Below are positions 26,480-35,566 of a stretch of 64,000 nucleotides of DNA, in pieces. Every line of letters begins with the position of its first letter. Position 1 is the first letter of the stretch. The translations under genes and the position numbers were made by a program. Source of the DNA: an uncultured Parasphingopyxis sp. (GTDB lineage Bacteria > Pseudomonadota > Alphaproteobacteria > Sphingomonadales > Sphingomonadaceae); assembly GCF_937129435.1 (NCBI RefSeq), contig NZ_CAKZNF010000024.1, forward strand, positions 45,178-109,177, written 5' to 3'. A model generated the notes under the pieces. The model had not been told where the DNA came from, did no database searches, and was given only the letters and a program-made list of their open reading frames with translations.

Positions 26480-27591
26480 AGCAGCACCATATGGTCGCGG
26501 TGGACGAGCGCGGCGCGCGGGGCGTAGCCGAGCAGGTCTCCCAGTTCGTCCGAGCGGTGGCCGACGATGCGCGCCGCCGTGTCCGCATCATATTCGGCGA
26601 GGCCATGGGCGATCTTCGCGCCGTCCGGCCCTGCGATCTCGACGACATCGCCCCGCGCGAACGCGCCCGTGACACCGGTCGCGCCCGCCGGCAGCAGGCT
26701 CTTGCCCGACCGCAGCGCATCCACAGCACCGGCATCGATGGTGATGCAGCCATGCACGGTCAGCCGCCCGGCGAGCCAGGTCTTGCGGGCATTCGCGCCG
26801 GCCTCGGCCGTGAACACCGTGCCGCGCCTGGTTTCGGCGAAGCGCGCCAGCGGATGGTCTTCGATGCCCGAGATGATCGCGAGCGGGATTCCTGCCGTGG
26901 TCGCGATCCGGGCGGCCTCGACTTTCGATGCCATGCCGCCCGACCCAAGACCCGATCCCGATGACGAACCGGCCATGGCCGTAATATCGCCGTCGATCGC
27001 GTCCACCGTTTCGATCAGCCGCGCATCGGCGTCGCTCGCCGGATCGGCGGTGAAAAGGCCCTCGACATCGGAGAGCAGGATCACGCCGTCCGCGCGTGCG
27101 GCCTGGCCGATCCGCGCGGCGAGCCGGTCATTGTCGCCGAAGCGGATTTCCTCGGTCGCGACGCTGTCATTCTCGTTGACGATGGGGATGGCGCCAAGGC
27201 CGATCAGCCGGTCGAGCGTCGCCGCCGCGTTCAGGTAGCGCCGCCTGTCCTCGAGATCGCCGAGCGTTACGAGGATCTGCGCCGCCGCGATATCGTGTGC
27301 ACCGAGCAGCTCGGCCCAGCATTGCGACAACGCGATCTGGCCGGCCGCCGCCGCCGCCTGCGCATCGTCGAGGCTCCGCCGCCCGCCATGCGACAGCCCG
27401 AGCCGCCGCGCGCCGAGGGCAATGGCGCCCGAGCAGACGATGACGATCTGCTGCCCGGCGCTGCGCCGCTCGACCAGGTCGGCGACCAGCGTCTCCAGCC
27501 ACTCCCGCCGCACCGCGCCTTCGTCGCCGACAAGCAGCGACGAGCCGATCTTGACGACAAGGCGGGGGCAGGCGGTGGGGGTGAAGGTCAT
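26476..27591 (-). CDS. proB: Glutamate 5-kinase
   Basis: First enzyme of proline synthesis. The amino-acid kinase domain (VVKIGSSLLV; VCSGAIALG; IPIVNENDSVATEEIRFGDND) covers residues ~1-260 and a PUA domain follows. 371 residues is standard. A run of Ser/Gly (SSSGSGLGSGGM) lies in the usual SG-rich loop. It shares the strand with obgE, from which it is separated by a large palindrome. Confidence 0.95.
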   Translation of the reverse strand: MTFTPTACPRLVVKIGSSLLVGDEGAVRREWLETLVADLVERRSAGQQIVIVCSGAIALGARRLGLSHGGRRSLDDAQAAAAAGQIALSQCWAELLGAHDIAAAQILVTLGDLEDRRRYLNAAATLDRLIGLGAIPIVNENDSVATEEIRFGDNDRLAARIGQAARADGVILLSDVEGLFTADPASDADARLIETVDAIDGDITAMAGSSSGSGLGSGGMASKVEAARIATTAGIPLAIISGIEDHPLARFAETRRGTVFTAEAGANARKTWLAGRLTVHGCITIDAGAVDALRSGKSLLPAGATGVTGAFARGDVVEIAGPDGAKIAHGLAEYDADTAARIVGHRSDELGDLLGYAPRAALVHRDHMVLL

Positions 27592-27596
27592 TATAA

Positions 27597-27729
27597 TCCT
27601 CCCCGGTACGGGGAGGGGGACCGGCGAAGCCGGTGGAGGGGCGCTTTCCTCTTCAGCGAAAGGCTATGGGAGGGTGCCCCTCCACCCCGCCGCTTCGCGT
27701 CGCGGTCCCCCTCCCCGTACCGGGGAGGA
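27597..27729. repeat. REP-like palindrome with 27-bp perfect arms between obgE and proB
   Basis: The arm 27597-27623 is an exact inverted repeat of 27703-27729. Each arm itself contains the smaller palindrome CCCCGGTACGGGG. The core has further near-symmetry (GGAGGGGC/GCCCCTCC). Elements of the same style, TCCTCCCC...GGGGAGGA, recur at 30.8, 43.35 and 49.4 kb. As RNA it would form a very stable hairpin downstream of obgE on the antisense side and upstream of proB. Confidence 0.85.
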
Positions 27730-27739
27730 CCTTCCGCCC

Positions 27740-29323
<1,584 letters not shown>

Positions 29324-29337
29324 CTAGGGCGCGACAC

Positions 29338-29490
29338 GCTTCATCGCCACCGTACGGCCCGCCGAACGCGATAGACTTTTCCCGCCGGAAGCCGACCGCC
29401 CCCGGCCCGCCCGTGCCGGACTTCAGGACAATCCTGACCTGATCGAGAAAATGCTTGGCCGCGATGTAGGCGAGGGCGTGGGAGTGGCGA
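29338..29490. pseudogene. Degenerate duplicate of the obgE 5' end
   Basis: This stretch closely matches 28665-28815, the start of obgE plus its upstream flank. For example, CTGATCGAGAAAATGC and GGCCGCGATGTAGGCGAGGG occur in both copies, with scattered substitutions that change codons and the start (ATGCAT to ATGCTT). It lies in the same orientation as the real obgE 5' end and about 670 bases from it. It codes for nothing useful and looks like a decayed tandem duplication around the 28943-29317 gene. Confidence 0.8.
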
Positions 29491-29621
29491 GGGGTGCGTA
29501 TCCCTTTGGTCCAGCCATCGCCAAGTTTGAGCTTCTAGGGTGCGAGTTCGGGAATTCGGTCGCTGGACAGCATAAGTGGAGAAATGGGTGTCCGATATTG
29601 GGTGGAAAGCGGACTTTTGCT

Positions 29622-30053
29622 TCAGTTCATGCGATGCCCGTTCGGAGGCAATTCAAGGCTTTTACGGAAGGCTTGTGCATCATCCGTGGACTGTTTCATC
29701 GCCTTGCGAAAAAGCTTTGTAAGTTCGGCTCGAAGATCATCCTTGCCGTGCCAGTCCTCCTCATCCAGATGAACCAGCGCGGAAAGAACATCACCGGGAT
29801 AATAATCACCTTCAATCAGAGGATCGAGCCGAAGCCGTTCGATTGCTAGCTCCAACAAGTAGGGCAAGCTGACCTTTTGACCGATTGCAAGGCGCACCTC
29901 TCCATCTGAAAGAGTGTGGAGAGGTTTGCGGCGAAGAGCCAGGACACGCCCAATCATTGGCGTTTCTGCCGTTTCTGGATCACCCCAATCTTCCCCTTCT
30001 AACTCTTGAAGGGTTTTGAATCGGTCGATGTGATTCGAAGTGGACACGGCCAA
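29622..30053 (-). CDS. CdiI-like contact-dependent inhibition immunity protein (orphan)
   Basis: 143 residues with the pattern I associate with the CdiI_3 immunity family: LQELEGEDWGDP near the start, KPLHTLSDGEVRLAIGQKVSLPYLLELAIERL in the middle, and DPLIEGDYYPGDVLSALV after it. No cdiA, toxin tip or cdiB lies nearby. Such orphan immunity genes can protect against toxins of neighbours. It sits in a decayed region with a lower GC content than its flanks, in keeping with acquisition. Confidence 0.7.
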   Translation of the reverse strand: MAVSTSNHIDRFKTLQELEGEDWGDPETAETPMIGRVLALRRKPLHTLSDGEVRLAIGQKVSLPYLLELAIERLRLDPLIEGDYYPGDVLSALVHLDEEDWHGKDDLRAELTKLFRKAMKQSTDDAQAFRKSLELPPNGHRMN

Positions 30054-30204
30054 ATACCTACAACAGTGGTGAACGACCGCAATTGGGTCGTTAGCAGACT
30101 GTCCGATTTGATGACGAATGCAGATTGCGGTCTCGGCGCCGGGATTTGGCTCCGGTTCGGAAAATTTCTGTCCTACACCACCAAATTCTGTTTCATCCTA
30201 TTGG

Positions 30205-30714
30205 ATGAAGCACACTCCCTCTCCCACAAACCCACCCGCTCCCCATCCGCGCACGGCCGCCGCGCAACCGCACCGCGTCCGTAGCATCCCCGCCTTCGCG
30301 CCCGTGCCGGTTCGCGCGCGGACCGATGGGTGGACGGGGGCGCGGCAGGCGACGTTTATCGGCTGGCTGGCGGAGACGCGGTGTGTGGCGACAGCGGCGG
30401 CGCGGGCCGGGATGAGCCGGGAGAGCGCCTATCGGCTGCGGCGGCATGAGGGGGCCGAGGGGTTTCGGCTGGCATGGGACGCGGCGCTCGGCGATATAGA
30501 GGCGGCGGCCGCGCTCCGGCGGAAGGTCACACTCGACGAGGCGTTTTCGCGGGTCCGGACGGGCGTTTGGCGGCCGGTGATGCGTGCCGGGCGCTTCTCC
30601 CATGCCGTGCACGAAGCCGACAAATCCGCGCTTTTTCGCGCCCTGTCGCATATCGATCGGGTCGCCGAGGGGCGGTTGCGCGCCGGCAATCCGTTGCGGG
30701 GTTTCGGGGCGTGA
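30205..30714 (+). CDS. Small basic protein with helix-turn-helix-like segment
   Basis: 169 residues from ATG 30205 (MKHTPSPTNPP); the longer track start adds an unlikely leader. After a Pro-rich region the core reads GWTGARQATFIGWLAETRCVATAAARAGMSRESAYRLRRHEGAEGF, which looks like a resolvase or TetR-type helix-turn-helix. The remainder is helical and basic. I have seen this type as an uncharacterised protein in sphingomonads but do not know its role. REP-like repeats follow. Confidence 0.6.
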   Translation: MKHTPSPTNPPAPHPRTAAAQPHRVRSIPAFAPVPVRARTDGWTGARQATFIGWLAETRCVATAAARAGMSRESAYRLRRHEGAEGFRLAWDAALGDIEAAAALRRKVTLDEAFSRVRTGVWRPVMRAGRFSHAVHEADKSALFRALSHIDRVAEGRLRAGNPLRGFGA

Positions 30715-30765
30715 AAAAGGGCGTTCGGTGTCAAGCGGGCGGCACGTTGTGCGGGCGAGCCAGCG

Positions 30766-30912
30766 ATCCTCCCCTGAGAGGGGAGGTGGCGCGCGTAGCG
30801 CGACGGAGAGGTGTCACTACAGGCGAAGCGTGAAACCTCAACGCCGATACCCCTCCACCGGCTTCGCCGGTCCCGCTGTTGCTGCGCAACGCCTTCGGCT
30901 CCCCCTGCAGGG
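30766..30912. repeat. REP-like palindromic repeat
   Basis: Begins with TCCTCCCCTGAGAGGGGAGG, a perfect short palindrome, continues with GCGCGCGTAGCGCG, and ends with CCTCCACCGGCTTCGCCGG...CCCCCTGCAGGGG blocks. Same family as the elements at 27.6, 43.35 and 49.4 kb. No gene is supported between 30715 and 31122; the ORFs there are on repeats. Confidence 0.65.
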
Positions 30913-30987
30913 GTGGAATTACCGCGCAGCTCGCACGCGTGGAGGCGGGACTTGTGCGACTTCTGGTGGCTTCGGTCCTACCGCCTC

Positions 30988-31100
30988 GTCATTGCGAGGA
31001 GCCGAAGGCGACGCGGCAATCCAGAGCCGCGCGTGCTGCCCCGCGTGGCTCTGGATTAGTTGACCTTCGGTCGCCTTCGGCCCGCTTTGCTCGCAATGAC
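30988..31100. repeat. Second type of REP-like palindrome (GTCATTGCGAG arms)
   Basis: GTCATTGCGAG at 30988 is repeated exactly in inverse at 31090-31100, with inner symmetry (GCCGAAGGCGA/TCGCCTTCGG; CCAGAGCC/GGCTCTGG). It lies inside sequence that continues the 3' flank of the tetR copy: CAAGTCGCAC is close to the stop of the intact gene at 51.08 kb but here sits on the far side of the palindrome. The element therefore probably inserted after the duplication. Confidence 0.7.
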
Positions 31101-31122
31101 CTGTTGCTCAGGGCGTCGCGCC

Positions 31123-31452
31123 TCAGCCGCCGTTCCGCACCTCAAGCGATTGCGCCAGCCGCCGCTCGGCCAAATCCCGCGCCGTGCCGCGTTTCAACCC
31201 GAGCGAACCCGCCAGCTGCCGCCCCATCAGCGCGTCGCCCAGCGCCAGCAGGACGAGTTCGAACGTGTTCTCATGGATCGCGGCATCGGCATGGCCTTCC
31301 TCGCCCAGATCGTCGACCAGCTCGTGGATCGTCTCGACGATCGGGTCGAGCGCGTCCTCGTTTCCCGACACGAGCATCCAGCTGGCGAGCGCGCCGGCGC
31401 CCTCCTTGTTGAACGCGTCGAAGGTCAGGTCGACGATGTCGCGCGGGCGGCC
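31123..31452 (-). pseudogene. 3' fragment of a duplicated tetR gene
   Basis: Reads RDIVDLTFDAFNKEGAGALASWMLVSGNEDALDP and on to LAQSLEVRNGG, nearly identical to the last ~110 residues of the TetR protein at 50477-51064. The DNA-binding half is missing. The 5' edge is fused to an IS5-type transposase fragment within a stretch that both parents share (AAGGC.GCCCGCGCGACATC). No product is expected. Confidence 0.85.
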
Positions 31453-31890
31453 TTTGCCGTCGCACAGGGCATGGAGCTTGGAGTTCAGCCCGCCCCTGGT
31501 GCGCCCGATACGTCGAGGAAGACCACCCTTTTAGAAGGCTCGCCGCCGTGCGGTGTGCCTTGGGTGGCATCGATCATGATCGCATCGGGCTCCCCTGCCT
31601 CGCCCGCCAGTTCGGCGAAGATGCGGTTGAACACGCCCATTTTGCTCCAACAGATGAGCCGGTCGTAGATGGTCTTGTGCGGCCCGTAACCCTTGGTGCA
31701 TCGCGCCACATCAGGCCGTGCTTGTGACGTAGACCATCTCCGATACGATCCGCCGGTCGTCGACCCTCGGGATGCCATGCGACAACGGGAACAACGGCTC
31801 GATCCGGCGCATCTGCGCACGGCTCAGCATAAACGGAACATGCATCGGTAGCGCTTCTTCGACACCGTCCTTGGATCAACCTATCCTCTA
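31453..31890 (-). mobile_element. Relic of an IS5-family transposase gene
   Basis: On the minus strand the pieces MLSRAQMRRIEPLFPLSHG, HGLMWRDAP, YGPHKTIYDRLICWSKMGVFNRIF and GRTRGGLNSKLHALCDGKGRP are recognisable IS5 transposase blocks, but at least two frameshifts separate them and the DDE C-terminal half is gone. The relic ends where the tetR fragment begins. AGGTCCTGAGCCTAGGA just left of 31930 may be part of the old terminal repeat. Confidence 0.8.
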
Positions 31891-32011
31891 TCATGCAAGC
31901 TAATTAATAGGTCCTGAGCCTAGGACTTTTGCCGAATTTCGGAAAGGCTGGCGGAGAGGGTGTCCGCCATACTGGCGGCTCAAAGCTGGGATAGCGGGCG
32001 CGAACATACGT

Positions 32012-32030
32012 CGACCCCTGATCTAACCCC
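32012..32030 (+). promoter_or_regulatory. Left copy of end-specific repeat (possible integrase arm site)
   Basis: CGACCCCTGATCTAACCCC at 50 bases inside the left attachment repeat matches CGACCCCTGATATAACCCC at 41735-41753 in 18 of 19 positions, same orientation. Nothing similar was noticed elsewhere in the window. Integrase or Xis arm-binding is an inference from the location. Confidence 0.45.
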
Positions 32031-32226
32031 CCGAAAAACAATTGGGTACGAACTCAGCGAACCACTCTTGCCAACATTGAGGCCGACGCTCATACGAGCA
32101 GAGTTGTGCAGTCGGAAGCGTTAGGAGGCAACCGCAGGGACTGCTTAAAAAACTGAAATGTCTCCGATGCTGGCCTTATGCGTGGTTTTCGGCTCATCAA
32201 GAGGTCCGCGCACGATAGAGGAGGAT

Positions 32227-32355
32227 ATGCTTATGCATTTCACCTTTTCCATCGAAGCCGGCCAGTCCAGCGGCACATCGTTCCGCTTGGCCTTGGGAAT
32301 TTCGGTTCCCGTTGGTCTGGTATGGGCGGTGTGCAGTTTTTTTGGACTGTCCTGA
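32227..32355 (+). CDS. 42-residue membrane peptide with strong RBS and terminator
   Basis: ATG 32227 follows AGGAGG at four bases, one of the best ribosome binding sites in the window, and the gene is followed within six bases by a near-perfect terminator. The peptide is MLMHFTFSIEAGQ... with one hydrophobic C-terminal helix (LALGISVPVGLVWAVCSFFGL). It lies at the left end of the satellite. The longer track start at 32158 is not needed. Unknown family; the complete small transcription unit argues that it is real. Confidence 0.6.
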   Translation: MLMHFTFSIEAGQSSGTSFRLALGISVPVGLVWAVCSFFGLS

Positions 32356-32360
32356 TGATT

Positions 32361-32391
32361 GGGGCGTCTCGGCAACGAGACGTCCCTTTTT
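32361..32391 (+). terminator. Rho-independent terminator of the small membrane peptide gene
   Basis: GGGGCGTCTCG, loop GCAA, CGAGACGTCCC, then TTTTT. One mismatch at the base of an 11-bp stem and a UUUUU tail make this a textbook terminator. It touches the convergent HicA-like gene stop. Confidence 0.85.
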
Positions 32392-32680
32392 ATGTGGCCT
32401 GTCGTTGCGATCCTAACAATTTTTCGTAGCCCTTCTGATCTAGGGTGCAATCGACAAGCTCCAAAAATTTCTTTTTTGGAAGCTTGATCTGCCGAGCCAT
32501 TACGGTGAGCAAAGAATCATCGATATCCTTGTGCTGCGTGCCATGACTGAGCTTCGTCCTCTTAGTCGTTTTTCGCCCGCTAAGATCATGGTATATATAG
32601 TAGGAATGATCGTTCTCGCTCTTTTTGAATCCCTTTTTTTGTAGCGCCTTATCAATGTCTCTTCTCTTACGCTGCGCCAT
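32390..32680 (-). CDS. HicA-like small protein (possible RNA-binding toxin)
   Basis: 96 residues, very basic. RRDIDKALQKKGFKKSENDHSYYIYHDLSGRK resembles the HicA/YcfA dsRBD-like fold, with a His where HicA has its catalytic one. The second half (TKLSHGTQHKDIDDSLLTVMARQIKLPKKKFLELV) is longer than in classical HicA. No HicB antitoxin follows. It overlaps the upstream 353-residue gene by 14 bases, so the two are made together. GC is clearly lower than in the core genes. Confidence 0.58.
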   Translation of the reverse strand: MAQRKRRDIDKALQKKGFKKSENDHSYYIYHDLSGRKTTKRTKLSHGTQHKDIDDSLLTVMARQIKLPKKKFLELVDCTLDQKGYEKLLGSQRQAT

Positions 32681-33728
32681 TTCCCCTCCCTAGGCGATTT
32701 AGCAATTTCTTCTTAAGACCGATGGCGTCCTTATCGAGCGCTTCATCTTCCGCCATGGCGTATTCAAGCCACAAGATTTTAAGGTCCGACAATATCTCGT
32801 CGCGAATTTTTTCGTATGAGCTTGATATCACATCAATACCAAGCTCTTCGTCCGAGTATACAAATATTCTATTTTGCCAATCAAACTCTACCGGAATTGA
32901 AAGAGGTTTATTAAAAAATATCTCCTCTTTATCAATATAAAACGATTTTATAGCGGGCAATGAAGGCTCAATTTCGCCGAGCAATTTAATATCAGAGAAT
33001 GAAGTGATATCACCCTTTTGGTCATAATTCGGATCGCCTACGACGCGCACACGCTTACGCACATTCGCCTGCAACCACGCCTCAATCTTCATGGGGTAAT
33101 CGAAGCGGACGGCGCGGTTTGCTCCCGGCTTAACGGTAATAATCGTCCGCTGATAATCGATAGTGTGGAGCTTTCCGACCAGTTCGTGCTCTTCGCTCTC
33201 CGGAAATTTCCCCTCGCGCAATCGCTCAATGATAACGCGCGCTCTGTCAGCCCTGAAACTAAATGGGCCGCGTTTGCCCGGCCTAATTGAGATCGTAAGC
33301 TCTTCATCATCAGGGGGAAGCAGCCCCTTGGCGGCATCGGCCATGAACCAACGCTCCCGCGCGTTGGGCAACATAGCGATCACACGTTCTTCTTCACCGC
33401 TGTCGAACGCTTTCAGCGTCTTCAGCAGCTCCTCACGCGCAACCAGTGTCTGGGTCGAAATATCACCTGTGTGCGAACACACACTTACGGGTTGAACATG
33501 GCTCCCTTTTTCCGGCTCTCGGCAGACAACGGAGTATTCGCGCCGAACTTTCGCGGTCGGTCGTATACGCTGACCCAGTGCTCGGCCCTCTTTGCGCATT
33601 CCAATGATATGAACCATGCGTTGAAGGGCCCAAAGCGAGCTAATTACGGCTTCCGCTGGCGCGCCATCAAGGTTCCGGACTAGCTTTCCGGAAAACTTTA
33701 CCTGAATGTCGTTTGGATATTCTTCCAC
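32667..33728 (-). CDS. 353-residue unknown protein, partner of HicA-like gene
   Basis: I do not recognise the family. The chain is soluble and mixed alpha/beta. The segment VGKLHTIDYQRTIITVKPG...RVRVVGDPNYDQKGDITSFSDIKLL (about residues 165-250) has the alternation of an OB-like beta barrel. The C-terminus ends in a helical, charged stretch (DEALDKDAIGLKKKLLNRLGRG). It is the first gene of a two-gene unit with the HicA-like ORF, and its codon use and AT content differ from the phage genes beside it. It could be cargo for phage competition or defence. Confidence 0.75.
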   Translation of the reverse strand: MEEYPNDIQVKFSGKLVRNLDGAPAEAVISSLWALQRMVHIIGMRKEGRALGQRIRPTAKVRREYSVVCREPEKGSHVQPVSVCSHTGDISTQTLVAREELLKTLKAFDSGEEERVIAMLPNARERWFMADAAKGLLPPDDEELTISIRPGKRGPFSFRADRARVIIERLREGKFPESEEHELVGKLHTIDYQRTIITVKPGANRAVRFDYPMKIEAWLQANVRKRVRVVGDPNYDQKGDITSFSDIKLLGEIEPSLPAIKSFYIDKEEIFFNKPLSIPVEFDWQNRIFVYSDEELGIDVISSSYEKIRDEILSDLKILWLEYAMAEDEALDKDAIGLKKKLLNRLGRGNGAA

Positions 33729-33813
33729 GATTTGCCCGGTGCCTAGCCCCTCGAAAAGCGGCTATCGCAAGAAAGTATTAAAATGTCTATTGACGCGCCA
33801 TGCGACGCGTCAC

Positions 33814-34242
33814 CTAGCCCTGCGGCGCGACGCGCGGCGATCCCTTCACTGCCACGGCCGCAATCGGCGTCCCCGTTCCGTGGGCGCCGGAGAAATCGGC
33901 GAGCAGCTGTAGGTAGCGGAGATTGCCCTTGTAGCCGAAGCGATAGCTCGCCGGATCGGCGTGTTCTTCGTTCAGCGTCATGATGATGCCGTCCGCGATG
34001 CCCTCCATGCCGATCATGTCGGCGTCGGTGACGGCCTCATAGGCCTGCCCGTCTTCGGAGTGCGTCAGAACGAACTCAATCTTGTTCGCGCCGTCGAAGA
34101 CAATGCCGCCTTCGCCGATGGCGAGGATGATTTCCGCCGCCTTGAAGCCCGATAGGTCCACGGCGACCGGCACGTTGTCCGCATCCAGCGTGGCGTTGCC
34201 GATGAGCGTTTCGACGGCGATGTTCGAGTGCAAATCCTTCAT
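33814..34242 (-). CDS. Putative capsid-associated (head/decoration-type) phage protein
   Basis: 142 residues, 24 bases after the capsid gene. It starts MKDLHSNIAVETLIGNATLDADN and has repeated beta-strand segments (VPVAVDLSGFKAAEIILAIGEGG; SYRFGYKGNLRYLQLLADF; GTPIAAVAVKG). Proteins of this sort follow HK97 capsid genes in many alphaproteobacterial prophages. Decoration or head-tail joining is inferred from position. Confidence 0.65.
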   Translation of the reverse strand: MKDLHSNIAVETLIGNATLDADNVPVAVDLSGFKAAEIILAIGEGGIVFDGANKIEFVLTHSEDGQAYEAVTDADMIGMEGIADGIIMTLNEEHADPASYRFGYKGNLRYLQLLADFSGAHGTGTPIAAVAVKGSPRVAPQG

Positions 34243-34266
34243 GGGGATATCCTTTCGGTGTCGCCG

Positions 34267-35472
34267 TTACGCGGCGGAGAATTTCAGGAACTTGATGGCG
34301 TTCGTGTCCAGTGGAGCGCCGCCCGTGCGCTTCGAGAAATAGAACTTGGTCCAGCCCTTCTTCGTGACGTTGTCGCGAATGAGGGACATGCCGGGCCGGT
34401 CCACGATGGCGTAGCCGCGCTTCCAGTTGCCGAAGGCGATGGCGAGAGCGCCCGCCTCGATATCGGGCATGCTCTCGTCGATCCCGACCGGATAGCCGAG
34501 CAGCCGCGCAGGTTCGCGGGCGTCGAGAGCCTCTCTCCACAGCAGCCTTCCGTCACCATCTCTAAACTTCATTACGATGCTCGCGGTCAGTGAGTTCATA
34601 AGCCAGCCTACACCTTGACCCGATCGGTAGGGCGCGGGCAGCGAGAAGATGAGGTCGATCAGGTTGTTCTGGAAACCGCCGTCGCCATCGGCGAGGAAAT
34701 CGCCGTCCACGCCCGAAACGACATGCTGATAGGTGCCGAAGGCGCGAACCGCATCCGCCTCGTCAGTGGTGGCGCGATGCACCAGGCCGAGCGGCTTCTT
34801 CACGCCGTCGCCGCCGATGAACGCTTCGTTCTCGGCCAACACGAACTCCGCCGCCACATCTTCGTCGAGAAAGGCTTTGAGGTCGAAGCTGCTGTCGTCG
34901 AGAATAAAATTCGTGATTTCTGGGATGGCATATACTTCGCTGGGCGTAATTTCGACTGCTCCCAGAACGGGCGTGTCGGTGTCTTCGCGGGTCTCCAATT
35001 CGTGAGCCCATCGGGACGATCCGCCCGTGCGCTTGACGATTTTACGCCAGCTTCCCGATCCTTTGCCGAGCGTGACCACGGTGGCCATGCTGCGTAGAGG
35101 AGAGCGGTCTCGCAGAAGCGACATGATCGCTCCGTCCACCTGCGTCGGGACGGTGAAGCCGCCATCGGGATCGGAGCCGATCTCCATCGCCGCCTGCGGC
35201 GCGCCACGGAGCGCCGAAACGAACTGGGAGCGGACCTCGCCGGTGAGGGGATCGAAACCGGACGGGCCGTTGCTTTGGTTTGCGAGCCGATCAGAAAAAT
35301 TGTTGAGCGCCGTTTCGGCGTTGTCCATCGCCGTTTCGATTTCCGTGATCCGGCGCGCGTGATCGGTGCGAATTTCTTCGACCGCGGCGTTGATGCGCTG
35401 GACGAGAGCCTTGGGATCGACCTCGGCGTGGACGGTGCCGATCAGGGCGCGGGGGACATTGGGGTGAAGCAC
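34267..35472 (-). CDS. HK97-family major capsid protein
   Basis: 401 residues. An N-terminal helical delta domain (AAVEEIRTDHARRITEIETAMDNAETALNNF) is followed by the HK97 core: GGFTVPTQVDGAIMSLLRDRSPLRSMATVV, the E-loop SGSWRKIVKRTGGSSRWAHE, then AFIGGDGVKKPLGL and the GVGWLMNSLTASIVMKFRDGDGRLLW segment. No separate protease or scaffold gene is present, so the delta domain may serve as scaffold. This is the only firm structural gene in the element. Confidence 0.9.
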   Translation of the reverse strand: MLHPNVPRALIGTVHAEVDPKALVQRINAAVEEIRTDHARRITEIETAMDNAETALNNFSDRLANQSNGPSGFDPLTGEVRSQFVSALRGAPQAAMEIGSDPDGGFTVPTQVDGAIMSLLRDRSPLRSMATVVTLGKGSGSWRKIVKRTGGSSRWAHELETREDTDTPVLGAVEITPSEVYAIPEITNFILDDSSFDLKAFLDEDVAAEFVLAENEAFIGGDGVKKPLGLVHRATTDEADAVRAFGTYQHVVSGVDGDFLADGDGGFQNNLIDLIFSLPAPYRSGQGVGWLMNSLTASIVMKFRDGDGRLLWREALDAREPARLLGYPVGIDESMPDIEAGALAIAFGNWKRGYAIVDRPGMSLIRDNVTKKGWTKFYFSKRTGGAPLDTNAIKFLKFSAA

Positions 35473-35566
35473 GGATCAACTCCTCGGATTGGTTTCGAGG
35501 AGGGTCGTCCATCGCTTTTGGCGAAAATTGCATTTCTGCCAGCGATAGTAATAAAAACCGATAACC

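Noticed and set aside
30811-31668. Several overlapping plus-strand ORFs
   Set aside because: They run through REP-like palindromes and the IS5/tetR chimera on the opposite strand.
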